Assembly (NCBI GenBank): GCA_028551475.1
Contig: CM052358.1
Location: forward strand, 7,485,938-7,549,937
DNA from: Casuarina equisetifolia
Taxonomy: Eukaryota; Streptophyta; Magnoliopsida; Fagales; Casuarinaceae
Reading direction: 5' to 3'
Length of the DNA: 64,000 bases
Position numbers and translations under genes: made by a program. The notes beneath the pieces are model-generated. The model did not search any database, had not been told where the DNA came from, and worked only from the letters and a program-made list of their open reading frames with translations. This document shows positions 11,232-25,500 of this stretch, piece by piece; position 1 is the stretch's first letter, and the number at the start of each line of letters is the position of its first letter.

Positions 11232-13988
11232 TCACCTAAAGACCCGAAGTACGTGGTTTGAGGAAGCGAAGCCCCCATCAACCATGAGATTAGTCCCACT
11301 TACATATCTGGCTTCGTCACTAGCAAAGAAGAGCACAGCATTAGCAACATCATCAACAGTCAATTCCACCCCCTGCAAGTTAGCATTCCTCCTAACAAAA
11401 GCACGAAAACCTTCCATGGCGTCCTCAGGTCCTCTCCTCCTCAGGCAAGTGAGCCAAAGACAAGCCTGTCGCAACTGCGTAAGGAGAAACACAATTGACC
11501 CGAATCCCATGTTGGCCGAGCTCAGCTGCCACATTCTTGGTAAGCCCTACCAAAGCATGCTTCGACCCTGTGTAGGGATGTGGACCTAAGCCTCCTATGG
11601 CACTTACAACACTGCATAGAGAAATTATCGAGCCCTTCTTCAGTGGGATCATAATCCGAGCAGCATGTTTCATTCCAAGGAATACTCCCTTTACATTTAC
11701 ATCAAATATCTTCTCAAACTCAGATATATCTGCATTGCGGATGTCAGAACATGGAGAGCCTGACAAGCCAGCATTGTTGACCATTATATCGAGTGTACCA
11801 TATTTGCTGACTGTGCAGTCAACTGCACGGCAAACATCATATTCTTTGGTAACATCACAATGGAAATAAAAGATATTTGGTTCACCACCAAGACTATCAC
11901 AGACATGCTGGCCAAGGTTGTCCTGCACATCAACTATACAAACTTTTGCACCATGTTTGTGGAATAGGCGCACGATGCTCTCTCCAATCCCAGAGGCTCC
12001 ACCAGTGACTAGTGCCACTTTCCCCAACAATCTAACGGCAAAAAGGACAAAACAAAGATCTCATGTTACGTACGTAGAATGCAAGATATTAGAATCTGTT
12101 ATGAATTAAACAATAAAAACACAGGTAAAGCTTCTAATCTGAGTTAAAAGACAGCATCCTCACAAACCTAGTAAAGTAACAACACAATAAACAAAGTTAT
12201 AATAACAAAGTCATGTAGAATAGATTTTTAGACCACCAAAAAGAAATGGTGGCTGTGCATGGAAGTTGGTTTTCTTACATAAGTACATCTTCATAGACAG
12301 AATATCAATCACATTGAATTAAATCTGAGTTAATGTTGAATAAAACACTCATCCATAAATATCATCAATCAAAGAACTAGTATTTCAAATCATCATTATA
12401 ACTTCCCCAAAAACTGAATTCAGAAGCATTATGAAGCAATCAAATATTTTCGATGAAGATTGTGGCTCAATTTGGTCAGAACTATTGGAAAGCTGCACAT
12501 CTTTGAAATCTCAATATTATTTCTCCAGTCCTTACTGTTGTCACTGCATTAGGTTCCAAGATGTGTCTATACCCCAGATGAGATTCCTTCAAATTCTTTC
12601 AGGTGAAACTCCTACAAGGCCTTGGATAGGATTCAAATATTCCCGACTCTTTCTCTCAATAACACCTAATTTAAACATCCTGAACTCCCCTGAAATGATG
12701 CTTACAAGATGAAAAACCCACAACTTTCCACTTTTTATCAGACCAATAAACCACATTAAAGGGTAATCAATGAAACCTTTTCTATGCATAGAGTATCCCA
12801 CCCATACGATCATACTAAATCCTTATTCTAACCCACAAGCCACCCTAAAAAAGGACCATCTATACTATACTGCGATTCCAACTTTCTGGTTGCATTATCA
12901 TAACAAACCTTATGAAAAGTCTTAAAGAAACCTTGGCCAACAGCCCAGCTTAGTTGAAGAAAGATTGTAGGAAGGAGATGGAACTTTGAAAGTAAGTACA
13001 GCATCTAAAAAACATGACAGAAGAAAATCCCCAATTAGTTTTCCTCCATATTTCTAACTACCAAATAGAGAAAATGGAATATAGTGCAATAAATAATATA
13101 CAAAAAATTCGTGACAAGACCATGGCAGCAAAAATTAGGGACTAGTTGTAAAAGATCTTCCAATTTTAGAAACAAAGGGATCTATGGCTGCAAATCTTGG
13201 CCAGGAGAATGTCCCATTGAGTGTAAAACTTGATAGAAATGAGCAAGAAAACTCAGAAAAAGGACTACGAAAGCACATAGCGAATAAATCTCAAAGATAG
13301 AAGTTAATATCACATATGATCAAGAACAGAGAGATTATAACTTACAAAAGCCCCAAAAAAAAACCACCGTAAGACTCGTGAAGATTTAAACAGAACATGC
13401 ATACACCCATAGAAAATGTGAAGAAACTGGGTTTATTCAAACATACAGATTGCCCAACAAATTTAGTGTTCTAAACAGTCCTTGTCTAGCGTAAGTGTTG
13501 CATCTAGGAAAACTTTTGAGAGGAGAGCTAGTGAAAGAAGAGAGAGAAAGTATGTCGAAGAGAGAGAATTGTTTCTGTTACCATGTTGCTAGTAGCGCCA
13601 GTCACCTTTTCACTCCACACCGAAAAAACTCCTAAAGTTGGAAATTAGAACCAAGATATAAGGCATGCTATGGATGAACTCAAGTACGTCGGGCAACAGA
13701 AATGATATTCCCCCTCGGGATCTAGTTAAAATTTGGATCTTAAATCACAATCAGACATCAAATCCCATAGCCAGTTCGATGGTAAACGCGAAATCTACAG
13801 GCATAAATAAATCCAACAAAACAGGAAAGAAGAAGAACAAGAAATGGCATATTATTTGCAAAGTACAGCTGAGGCCCCACAACAGCAGAAGGGTAAAGTC
13901 TCTAGAATGAAGAGGAGGATAAAGCTTCCTGTTTCTCGACTTACCTCTGGCTCTGAAGTGAAGACTCCCCAGAGTTGGCTGTGGACAT
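11232..13988 (-). CDS. ABA2: Xanthoxin dehydrogenase ABA2 (short-chain dehydrogenase/reductase) with apparent +1 frameshift
   Basis: ABA2 oxidises xanthoxin to abscisic aldehyde in the cytosol, the penultimate step of ABA synthesis. Exon 1 is 13988-13945 (MSTANSGESSLQSQ plus two bases of an Arg codon). A 1.9-kb GT-AG intron follows, and exon 2 starts at 12031 (RLLGKVALVTG). The short first exon and the split Arg match the known ABA2 gene structure. Visible SDR features are the cofactor motif TGGASGIG (about residues 24-31), NNAG (100-103), catalytic Ser near 155, YTGSK (168-172) and the ABA2-like block GIRVNCVSPYAVAT. After HLPEEERT a stop appears at once, while the neighbouring frame carries the expected continuation from EDAMEGF to LRVFR and stops at 11232. 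One extra base within about 11427-11429 explains this. With it removed the protein would be about 280 residues, close to the roughly 285 of Arabidopsis ABA2. It is either a sequencing error or a truncated allele lacking the C-terminal part of the fold. Confidence 0.9.
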
Positions 13989-16435
13989 GGTCAAACTCTT
14001 TGTCTCTCTCTTCCTAACTATTTCCTTAGAACGAGACTCCGTATGTACGGCTAAGCAATCGGCAATCGTCGTGACCCCCAAATTTTTTTATACAAAAAAG
14101 AAGCCTTTGGATCCTCGTTCCTCCGCTTTGCCTTGCTTAAGGTCGCTTCGGAGAAGGCTGAGTTGAGCAATGGACAGTAGTGTCACTTGGCGTCTTCGCC
14201 ATTTCCGAAAACACTTGGTACGGAGGCGGGCCTGAGATCTAGTAAAAAGTCTATTTACTGGCAAAGCCCAATCCGGTCCAAGCCACAAATTATTATTTCT
14301 CTGCCTCCTGCTGCTTCTTATTTTTATTCCATAAACCACTACACCCTTGACCCCACGTGAATCCCCACCACAAGGAAAAAATCCCTTCACTTATTACTAA
14401 AAACAAACACGAGCACTTTTCAAATTCAAACAGATATGTTACTTTTTCTCCAATTACTCCACTGGTTTCCAACAACCCGAAATTAAGGACGAGTACTCAA
14501 ACAAGTCTCGGCAAGGATAATAATAAGAGTCTAACAACTTTCACACATTTAGTATTATCTCCAAAACAAATCACTGGGAGAGAGAAAAACCAAATGGTCA
14601 TGTGGTCAAGCCTGGTCTCTTCAGAGGGAGACTCGTACCTCACGAGGATAACGTTCTCAGCCAACGGGGTAATCCCACTTTCCTCAAAATTTTCTAGATG
14701 CCTCTCGTTCTCCTCTGGTAGCCTTACAAAAATCAAGACTCCAAGACTTCCACGACACCGTTTCCTTTTTACAATATACAAAATACTTAATAATTAAATA
14801 CACATGGGCTGTAAGCCAAATAAGCCCATTAACAGATGAGTAACAGCCCACATACGTTCCAACACTTCTTCATGGACGTGTCGACTCGGCTTTTCTACAA
14901 ACAACTGTTTTTGGGATTGTTCACAGTTTGGCTCGGTCGCTTGCTCATGTTAGCATTTACGGAAACTCGTGGCTGAGCGTCAAGCTCTACATTTTATCTT
15001 CTTGTCAGATGCCAATCTTATACCTAGTTGATCAAGAAATCAACCAGTTAGTCTCTTAGTATACATGTATTTACTTGTGGTAAGACCTTCTTCTAATTTA
15101 CTTTAGGCCTTGACATGCATCTAATGTATTCTATACTTTCATATAGAATTAGATTTATTGTTATGTGCATGGCAAGTCAAAGTATACTTTCACCTTTGGA
15201 TCTCGTAGTACTTGGAAAGGACTACAACGGACTTCTAGACTTCAAAAAATAATAAATCTATTCCTAACTTTTCCTAATCTTATGACATTTTAGTTCATAC
15301 ATCTTGAATATATAAAAGCTTAGATGAGTTTATAGAAAAGTAAAAAATTATTTTTTAGAAAACTTTGACACTAACATAAGATTAATATGGAAGTTGGGTG
15401 TGTAGAATATTTTATAAAGTTTAAATTTCCTATTCTTGGATCTTGATATGGTTTCTGTTCAAGTCATTGAGGTTAACATTAGTATTGGACACTTACGCAA
15501 AATTTTTAAATGCATAAAGTTCAAGAATTTATCAGCAATTGAAATAAATAATTATATAATCAGTTGAAGTAGTATCAATAATTCAATTTTGATTAAAATT
15601 TGTATAATCAATATATCTACGATGTTGCCATTAATTTTGGGTTGAAATCTTTATTGAGATACATCATAATTTTCTCAACTTACTGCTTACTTCCTTGAAT
15701 AGCTGCTCTTGATGTTCCAGCTACATTTGCAGCGGTTTTTTTTTGTAAATTGCTTAAAAACCCCACAATGTAATTTCTCTTTAAAGTTATTAGGACTCCA
15801 CATGCATGAATATTGGCTAAATCTTCGAAATTGGGCTTGTATTTGAATGAGCTTTCGCTTTTAACATTATGGTTGAATAAGTTTTTCCACCAGTTACAAG
15901 ATGATTGTACGCTATAGGTCTTAGAAAAGTGTTAAGAAAGCTCAAATTTACCTTAAAAATTAGTTAACGAAGCAAGTGAAAATATTACTTTTTATGTAGA
16001 TCTAGTTTGTTCAAATATATGAGAGTATTAAAAGAGATTTAAATACAAATATCATGTTAGTAATGTTCAAATTCATCTAAAAAATTGACTCATAAAATGG
16101 GAGCAAATAATTATATTTACTTAACATATAATTTCACAACTTTATAATGCAAGATTGGACATCCACTCTACCAATAAATAAATAAATGCAAAAATCTTGC
16201 ATTTTCTAAATTGCTGGATAATAAGAGTTGAAGACATATATTAATTTAAAGAAATGTGTCGGATAAACCACAAATAAGAAAGAATTTCTGACAGCGGACC
16301 ACCGACTTCAATCGCCGCGAAAATGTTCGTAAAAATAGAAAGAACGTTTAAGGAGATGGACGTGATTCCGATTCCTAAACAGTTTTTTCCAGTTGAGACG
16401 CAGTGAAAGAACCTTAGAACTTTTAGTATTCTCCT

Positions 16436-16444
16436 AAACCCTAA
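16436..16444 (+). promoter_or_regulatory. Telo-box (AAACCCTAA) upstream of Aquarius
   Basis: An exact AAACCCTAA lies 94 bp upstream of the Aquarius ATG. Telo-boxes near transcription starts are known in plant housekeeping, ribosomal-protein and translation-related genes expressed in dividing cells. A second copy lies about 50 bp downstream. The functional role here is inferred. Confidence 0.6.
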
Positions 16445-16488
16445 TTCTCCGAAGCAACATCTCTAATCTCTCTGTTTCTACTCGTATA

Positions 16489-16497
16489 AAACCCTAA
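16489..16497 (+). promoter_or_regulatory. Second telo-box (AAACCCTAA) upstream of Aquarius
   Basis: A second exact AAACCCTAA, 41 bp before the ATG and probably within the 5' UTR. The pair strengthens the case for a housekeeping, cell-cycle-linked promoter. Confidence 0.6.
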
Positions 16498-16537
16498 CTC
16501 CTGACTACATATCTCGAAATCAAGAGTTCCTCACACA

Positions 16538-19500
16538 ATGACGAAGGTGTACGGAACGGGCGCGTACGATTTCAAGCGGCACCGGGTGGCGGAGTACCCG
16601 GTTGAGGTGCCGGCGGAGAAGCTGGCGGAGAAGCCTGTGGAGGCTAAGCCAGGCGGCGCACTTCCGAGTACGATAACACTGTCGGAGATTCAGCGGGACC
16701 GGCTGACGAAGATTGCAGAAGAAAATTGGACGGTAGCTGGTGGAGCGAAGCCGGAAAAGCCGTTCGAACCGGAGCTGGTGAAAGAAATCTACAAGACCGA
16801 GCTGGTAGTCAAAGGTGGGAGGAAGCCCGTTCCGTTGCAGAGGGTGATGATCCTGGAGGTGAGCCAGTACTTGGAGAACTATCTGTGGCCAAATTTCGAC
16901 CCCGAAGCGGCAACCTTCGAGCACGTGATGTCGATGATAATTATGATCAATGAAAAGGTAAATGGTTTTGAAGTGTTATTCATCTGTGTAATTGTGAGAA
17001 CGGTTCAAAAAATTGAATTTACAGTGGAGGTGGTTTTCAATGTGAAGTAAGAGAACTGTTGGAGCAAAAGGATCGAAAAAAAACCTCTCTAATGGTGATT
17101 CTTAAGTGTATTTTTTGGCTATGAGACTGTTCTGTTTTGTAAATGTGGTCTTGTGGATTAATGTGATTGCAAGTTGTGCTAACCTTACAGGTTTACGATT
17201 TTGAACTTGCAGTTTCGGGAGAATGTTGCGGCTTGGGTATGCTTTTATGATCGGAAAGAAATGTTCAAGGCTTTCCTTGAGAGGGTCCTTCGGCTGAAGG
17301 AGGTTTGTCTTCTTTTTCCTCTATGGCCATACTAATTTGTGCACTATAAAGGACATGAAGGTTGTTTGTTTGAGAAGACCTTTGTTACTAGTTTCTCCAA
17401 AATGAGTGATGCTATGGTAGAGAGTGTTTAGTCTATGCATCAGTGGGGGTACATTAGTGTGGAAATTGTACTTAAGAATTCCCATGCTGTCTATGATTAT
17501 ATTATAAGATTGAGAAAATTGATTAAGTTTGCAAAGGACCATCACAACATAGTGCCAAAAACTATTCCACATGTGAGCCTTAGATCAAGGGAATGTTCTA
17601 ATTGTACAGTTATGGAATGACTGATATTTGTATGTATATATAAGCTTGTAATGGTTATTCTTATAGTCCACTTGATAGTATATGAATACTGGAAAGCTGG
17701 TATTCACGATGTTTCAGTCTGTTAAAATTTTTTTCCTACGGGCACCCTTAATCACTTTCTTCAAGGCATGTACTAATGAGAAGGTATGCTTGATTTCCCC
17801 TTGCGATGGAATTACTGTCTAGATGTCATTTACTGGATGAGCCTACAAGGGAAGTGGGATATACAAGGGACTTCCTGAATCAGACAGTCTCTCGGCATTT
17901 TTGTGCTGGTTTGGAGTGTAATGCCGAATACATTCAAACTTCAGACCTAGAGTTGGAGCTTTCTTCTGATATCATTTTCTGAACTTAGATTATGTTGTAG
18001 CACTGGTACTAACTTTCCCTGTTCAAATGGATGTCATACTAAAATGCACCAGTAATGCCTTGGACTTAAAAATACACGATTCAAGTTGTTTCAAGCTTGA
18101 TTAAGAACTTATTAATTATTTTCGTCAAAACCAACAATCTTTTCTGTTGCATTTGTTAATTTTATCTATATATTTTTGTGAAATCTATGTTTGTTGAGAT
18201 TTCCATAGCATGTATCTCACCAAAACATGTATCAGAACACTATTCTCAATGCACTTACTGAATGAAATAATTCAGAATACTTTCCTAGACATAAAACCAA
18301 AAAACAAAAACAGAAATCATTTTTTTAAATCAAATTATAATACATATTCTTGAAAAAATTGCTAACAATATTTTTAGAAAAAATGTTTGTTTCTTTAGTT
18401 GCAGAGGCTTACTTATTAGTTGAAATAAATGAAAACATGTCAGATAGCTGCATAGCCACCCTAGTGGACGAGAGACATGGTTATCCTAGCATGACAAGTT
18501 GGCCACACCTCCTTAGTGATTTTTTTTTTTTTTTAATTGTCCTTATGAGAACAAGTCAGGCTCCACATCTAAAAATATGTTAGTATTATCAAGATATGTA
18601 TTTTTAGCATTTTTCACTCTGGGAACTCAGAACGTTTCTCCAAAAATTTACCAGAAACATCATTAGGATGTGGATCCCACGGAAAAATTTCTCAGCTTTC
18701 TATCACGTCAAACACTGGTTCAAATCACAATATCAAAAATGCTTTTGGCAGCACTTATCAAATATATCCCAATTGTTTCTTTTCTTATTGTCTGAGTGAA
18801 TTTTCAGGAATCTTCCTTTATATTTTATTTTATTTTATTTTAAAATTTTTGTATGTTCCTTTAGCGTTGATCGTTAAGTGTTTTTTCCTATTTAAACCTT
18901 GTAGTGTGTGTTAGAAATAGTTAGTGATTCCCTTTATCCTAGTACACGTTGATGATGTTTGTATTGTAATGTTGGTTTTTTCTGTTTGTTTAAGTGATCC
19001 TGCAACATGAGTTATTTGGCTGCATAGTGTGATGAATCTAGGTTTGGCAGTTTCTAAAGTGGTTATGTGGCATGTACTCTCTCATAATCTAGTACATCTT
19101 TCCTCATTGGTTAACCTGTAATGGTCTTAAAACTAACAGATGCTTTATGTTATTTGGGGATTTGCAAAGTTGTTACACTTGTTGAATGTATAAGGTACTG
19201 AATGTGCTTGTGGATTCTTTTTTTGGGAAAAAAATTTCTGTTTTTTGTTTTTCACTTTTAACCAAATAATGTGATCATTTAATATGCTTGAGGCGTTTCT
19301 AATGTCTGATTGGATTTCTTGTACATATTATTGTAGGGGAGAGAATCAAGCATAGCTGAGAAGACCAATTACCTAGTTTTCATGATCAATGCCTTCCAGG
19401 TATGTTATGTCCTAATTTATGCTCTGACTGAATAAATTGGGATGTAAGAATCAGGGACTTATTGATGGGGTACCTATATGCCCTCTTATTTGGAATTATG

Positions 19501-22500
19501 CTGTTAATTGTTTTAACTATCTATTTTGTACTTTAGTTATGTGGTACTTTGTGAGTTCTAATCTTTTCAAGTATTTCAATATATCATGACCTACATTTTT
19601 TATCTAGCCCTTCTTTAATGTTTTCTTGAAATACTAAATTTTACCCTTCTTAAGAAATTAGAACAAGTAAATTATTGATGGTTAACTTTTGGAGACTGCA
19701 TTTCTAATTTATCAGAACAAAAGTGAACTTGTGACATTAATATAAAACACAACAATGATTGGGAGAAGAGCTACTTAAAATATACTAGCCTGATGATAGA
19801 AGTAATCCTGAGGCATCTATTGGAAGTAGACACAAAAACACTCATGATTGCTTCATCCTCAATCTACTGCCTGCCTTTGTTATATATGACAAGCAGAATA
19901 AACATATGGGCAAATAGATGATTTTCAGTTATTTTTCCTATCGATTTATTTATTTAAAACTTTGTGTAATAGAGCTTGGAAGATGAAGTTGTCAGTGAGA
20001 TTGTGTTGAGATTAGCAAGCTTGCAATCATGGCACAGTTTGTCATATGGTCGTTTTCAGGTATTACTTATATGCTTCATCTTGAATTTTCCTTATGATGG
20101 GGGTTTATGCCATACATGATTTGATAATTTGGCTATTCTTCTCTGCAGATGGAACTTTGTCTTAATACAGATTTGATAAAGAAATGGAAACGAATGATGA
20201 AGAGAGAGGTTAAAGATGCAGCTAAGACAGGAGAGCTTTTTGACCCATCAACTAAGATTGAAGTGAAATTCTTGAGAAATCTTATTGAAGAATTTTTAGA
20301 GGTTTTTGTCATACAGTGAACTATATTTAGTTGTTTGATCCATATTGTTATTACTTATGGTACTTACGGTGTCAATTTGTACCAGGTACTTGATTCAAAG
20401 GTTTTCCCCCAGCAGCAGGGTGTTAATGAAGTTGATGTTAATGGTTGGGCGCAAGTTGATGATGCTTGTGTGTTGTATTGTGAGAGGTTTATGGAATTTC
20501 TTATTGATCTTTTGAGCCAACTGCCGACAAGGAGGTAAAGTTGTACACTTGCAAATACATTTCTTTTTTATTTCCTTTTTTCCTATTCTCCTCTTTCTTT
20601 CTCTTTCTCTGTAGACATTTGCACGCCTGTAGCTTGTAATCATTAAGCATATATGCGGATGTCATCATATGATTGCTTTCTCATATATTTTAGCCAGGTG
20701 TGCTTGAGATTTTTGTTAAATAAATCTAGTAACAGAAATATCACAAAGGTGCTTTAGCCTATTATGCTCAGCATCATTTACCCTGGTTTGTATGTTTTTA
20801 AATTTGGGGTCTTACTTTTCGTCTTATTCTTGTTTATATGTCAAGAATAACATTAATATTAGGTGGATATCATTCAAATTGTTTCCTGTTTTATGGAATA
20901 TTGTGACATTGATTTTTTATGTTTCTGGTGATTATCTTATCTCGTGTGGCGTATTGTTAGAATAGCTTCTTTCCAACGGGCAAGTATGTCTTTAGTTGTG
21001 AAAGGTGGAAACCCTTTGGTCATCTAATTTTCTTATTGCATGCTTTATGGTTTTTTGGTCTCTCTTCAAACTGTTACTTATCATTTGATCTCTCTTTTTG
21101 TGGGGGATACAGGTACTTAAGACCTCTTGTTGCTGATGTAGCTGTTGTTGCCAAATGCCATTTAAGTGCCCTTTATAGACATGAGAAGGGGAAACTCTTT
21201 GCACAACTGGTTGACTTGCTACAATTTTATGAGAAATTTGAGATTAATGATCATGCTGGGACACAACTGACAGATGATGAGGTCCTCCATTATCATTATG
21301 ACCGTGTCCTGTCTTTCCAGCTTCTTGCATTTAAGAAGATGCCCAAGGTATGTTCCTAGGCAGGCATCTATACGTGGTGTTGAACTGAAAAGATTCCTGC
21401 TTTTTTTGTCAACAGTAGGAGGAGAATATTCCTCTTGCCAAATTTCCTACATGTCTCAACTTTCTTTCTGTTTTGGTTTTAGTTGCGAGAACTTGCATTG
21501 GCAAACATTGGTGCAATTCACAAGCGAGCTGATCTCTCCAAGAAGTTGTCTGTGCTTTCGCCTGATGAGTTGAAGGATTTGGTTTGCCGTAAGGTAGGTT
21601 TATGTATGATTGATTTGATATTACCATGTACGGATATTCTCACTTTATGGCTCATGCCTTAGCCCAAAATGAGTTCTTGTTGATCCTTTCTTGGAGTTCA
21701 CAACATTTTTGTTTTGTTTTGTTTTGTTTTGATGGCTTTCACTTTTGTTCATTCTTAGTGCTAGGGTCTTTGTTGTTGTTGATTAACAGCAAATGTTATA
21801 GCTCTTTTAACTCTAATAAATCGTGAGTTATATCTTTAATACATGTTGTTCTTCTTTAATCATAAAGTCACATGTCTGCAGTTGCATATCACAAAAAAGT
21901 TCTTCTACAGCTCTTTCTACCAGATTTTGGTACACACGACAATTGCCATGTGTCTTGTGTTATTTAGTTTATAGTTGGATCGGCTAAATTTTCAGGCTAA
22001 AAACTATTTGGCCATGAAATTTCTTCTCCTTGTCCTGCTTGTCTTATTCGTTTGTATAACATATTATTGTCTATGCATTACTGATCTTCTTCCTCTTTGT
22101 GGCAGCTCAAACTGATATCAGAGGAGGACCCCTGGACAGAAAGGGTTGACTTTCTTATTGAAGTCATGGTCTCCTTTTTTGAGAAACAACAATCTCAAAA
22201 AGAAGCCATAAATGCTCTCCCACTCTACCCAAATGAACAGATTATGTGGGATGAAAGCCTTGTACCAAGTATCAATTACTCAGGTGAAGGTTGTCTGGCC
22301 CTTCCTAAGCTTAATTTGCAATTCTTAACCCTTCATGACTATCTTCTCCGAAATTTCAATCTCTTCCGTCTTGAATCGACATATGAGATACGTGAGGATG
22401 TTCAGGAAGCTGTACCACATCTTCTGGCTTACATTAATAATGAAGGAGTAACTGCTTTTCGTGGCTGGTCAAGGATGGCTGTGCCAATAAAAGAATTTAA

Positions 22501-25500
22501 GATAGCTGAGGTAAAGCAGCCAAACATTGGAGAAGTCAAGCCAGCGTCAGTTACTGCAGAAGTCACTTTCAGCATTTCCAGTTATAAATCACAAATAAGA
22601 TCAGAATGGAATGCCCTTAAAGAGCATGATGTTCTCTTTCTACTTTCTATTCAGCCTTCATTTGAGCCTTTGAGTGCTGAAGAAGCTGCCAAGGCAAGTG
22701 TGCCACAAAGGCTTGGCCTACAGTTTGTGAGGGGATGTGAGATAATTGAGATCCGAGATGAGGAGGGAACCCTCATGAATGATTTCACAGGAAAAATTAA
22801 GCGAGATGAGTGGAAGCCTCCAAAAGGGGAACTGAGAACTGTGACTGTTGCTTTGGATACGGCACAATACCACATGGATGTGAGTAATATTGCAGAGAAA
22901 GGCACAGAAGATGTTTATGGGACGTTCAATGTGTTGATGAGGAGGAAGCCTAAAGAAAACAACTTCAAAGCAATTTTAGAGTCTATAAGAGATCTTATGA
23001 ATGAATATTGTATTGTTCCTGACTGGCTGCACAACATATTTCTGGGTTATGGGAATCCTTCGGCTGCACAATGGATCAATATGCCTGATCTTTTGGAAAT
23101 GGTGGATTTCAAAGATACTTTTCTTGATGCAGATCATCTGAAAGAGAGCTTTCCAGATTATCAGGTAGCTGTCATTTGCATTTACTTTAGCATATCCTAA
23201 TTGTGCTTATCGGCATTGTGGAGAACATGTGACTTAAACACTGACTTTTTCTGCTGTCATTTCAGGTTTGTTTTATAAATTCAGATGGTAGCCGAAACTT
23301 GCATCCAAGGCCTCCTTTTCGGATTAGACTTCCCAGGACGCTAAAAGGTGGTAGTCATGCACTTCCAGGGAATAAGGTGTCTGCTTTTGATTTGGAAAAA
23401 GATGTAAATAGGGTGGATGCTGGTTGTGAGAAAGAACAACTCATTATTGAGGTGTACACCCCCCCTGACCCAGGTCCTTATCCCCAAGATCAGCCAAAAC
23501 AGAACTCCGTTAGATTTACACCCACACAGGTATTTTGAAACTCTTTTTTTCCGCTGTCCGATTGTTATCTTTATGGTGATTTCTGTTTAATCTTTTCTTG
23601 TGGTCCCAATTGTGTTTCACTTTTGGTTGTAGTTCCACCTGAAATTCTACTTCTACAATCAGTTTCTTATCCCAGTTACTTAGATCTAGTTTGAATTCCT
23701 TTTATTGTTGGAGTTTTTATATGCTAATTTATATTTCTGACTAGATGATTTAGTTGGCCTCTATATGTAACTTGCATCTCTATGTTCATTATCCATTAGC
23801 TCATTGAAATGATCCTATACTTTGTCTTTGCTTCTACTGAAGATATTAAAGGCATGCACTTTGCTGTCTTCTGTTAGTTAGATCAATGCTTTTTCTTTTT
23901 TTCTTTTCTTGTTTCCCGTTTTGAGGGGGTGGAGTTGTGGATGGGAGGGTGCTATGGCGAACCTTATACACCAGGACTAAATGAAGCATTAGTACAGCAC
24001 ACTTAACGGGTACTGGTCTTTATATTAGGAAACTAACAAAAATAGATACCCCCCCTGCTGCATGAGTTTCCATCTTTCAGGAAAGAGGAATGAGAGTTTA
24101 GACTTCAATTTTCTCCCGGGTAGAATTTGAGTCTTTTGTATTGACTTGATTTCGTAATTCCTGTTTCATTTACTTATTCTTGAGAATTTTAACAATGAGA
24201 TCCTTAGTCTGTTCTGCCATAATGTTTTTATCTGTTAAATTTATATATATTTTTTTGTAGCCCATTAATGATTTAACGCTGCACATTAAAATCTTTAGTG
24301 GTAAGACACTCATTGTTTTTTCACCTTGCTGAAGTGAATGCCACATGTGCCACGTTTGGACACAAAGGACGTCTGCATTAAATCATCTGTGCTGTGCATT
24401 CATTTTATGATAAGCATTAGTCATTGGTGCCTGCTATTTTGAGTCGGGCTTGTTGTTGATGAGATGAAGCAATTAGGTTACAGGGGTTTTTTTGTAGTTC
24501 TCTGTGAATGTCGGCAGATGATGCTGTGTGTTAACAATTTTGAACACAATTGCAGTTTATAGTTAAATGGAAAGGGAAAAGATGTCTAATTGTGTTATTT
24601 AGTTTCCAGCTCAAAGATGAAATTAATTTGGTCTGCGTCATGGCTATAATAAATAGTTACATAATGTCTTATGTAACTATTAGTGCTGTTTCCTGTCTTA
24701 TGCTATCTTAATATATAGTTACATAATGTTAGTGCATCGTATCAACTATGGTTATATTTATACTTATGTGGAGGTCATATTTTGGGATCTTCCATTTTCG
24801 TTTCAATTGTTGACTGTATATTGTGTGGCAGAAGCATCTGTTTTGTGAGAAGTTTTGGAATTAAACTCTGTTAGTGCAAATTCTTTTTTTTGGCATCATT
24901 ATTAGAGACTAAACTAAATGTGCAACTGTGGTTTAGTTGGTGTGTTATCATGTTCTGCTTCTACATTCCTTCCAAATTAGGTGCTGTCATTTGTGTATAT
25001 ATTACTGGTTAATTTTCTGGCTACATTCTAAAAGGAAGGAACGTTATATTGAAAGCTAATATTGGTGTTCTTGGTTGTAATATACTGTCACTAAGTTTCC
25101 ATTATTTTTCTGTTGGTTAGGTTGGAGCAATCATCTCTGGTATTCAGCCTGGACTAACTATGGTTGTGGGTCCTCCTGGTACGGGAAAGACAGATACAGC
25201 CGTGCAAATCTTGAATGTACTATATCACAATTGCCCCTCTCAACGAACATTGATTATCACTCATTCAAATCAGGCTCTGAATGACCTTTTTGAGAAGATA
25301 ATGCAGGTGTGGATGGGCTATCCTATCAGGATTATAACTTGCCGCTGTGCTGTTGACTCCTTGAATGATTCTGCTTTTTCACTACCTAACCTTGCAATTT
25401 GTATAGGTTTTAATGCATGTTTCTCTTTCTTGTTCCAGAGGGATGTACCTGCACGCTACCTACTTAGGCTTGGTCAGGGTGAACAAGAGCTAGCAACTGA

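Larger units (their letters stand above)
13989..16537. other. Divergent intergenic region between ABA2 and Aquarius
   Basis: This 2.5-kb spacer lies between two divergently transcribed genes and should contain both promoters. The part near ABA2 (about 14000-14800) is less AT-rich and has small open frames on both strands that match nothing I recognise. From about 15000 to 16270 it is strongly AT-rich and featureless by eye. The last 120 bp before the Aquarius start hold two telo-box motifs, listed separately. Confidence 0.5.

Noticed and set aside
12429-12813. Open frames of 74-93 codons within the ABA2 intron
   Set aside because: They lie inside a clear GT-AG intron, occur on both strands, and have no recognisable similarity.
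14088-14797. Several 60-146 codon frames on both strands upstream of ABA2
   Set aside because: They overlap each other on opposite strands, match nothing known, and lie where the ABA2 promoter should be.
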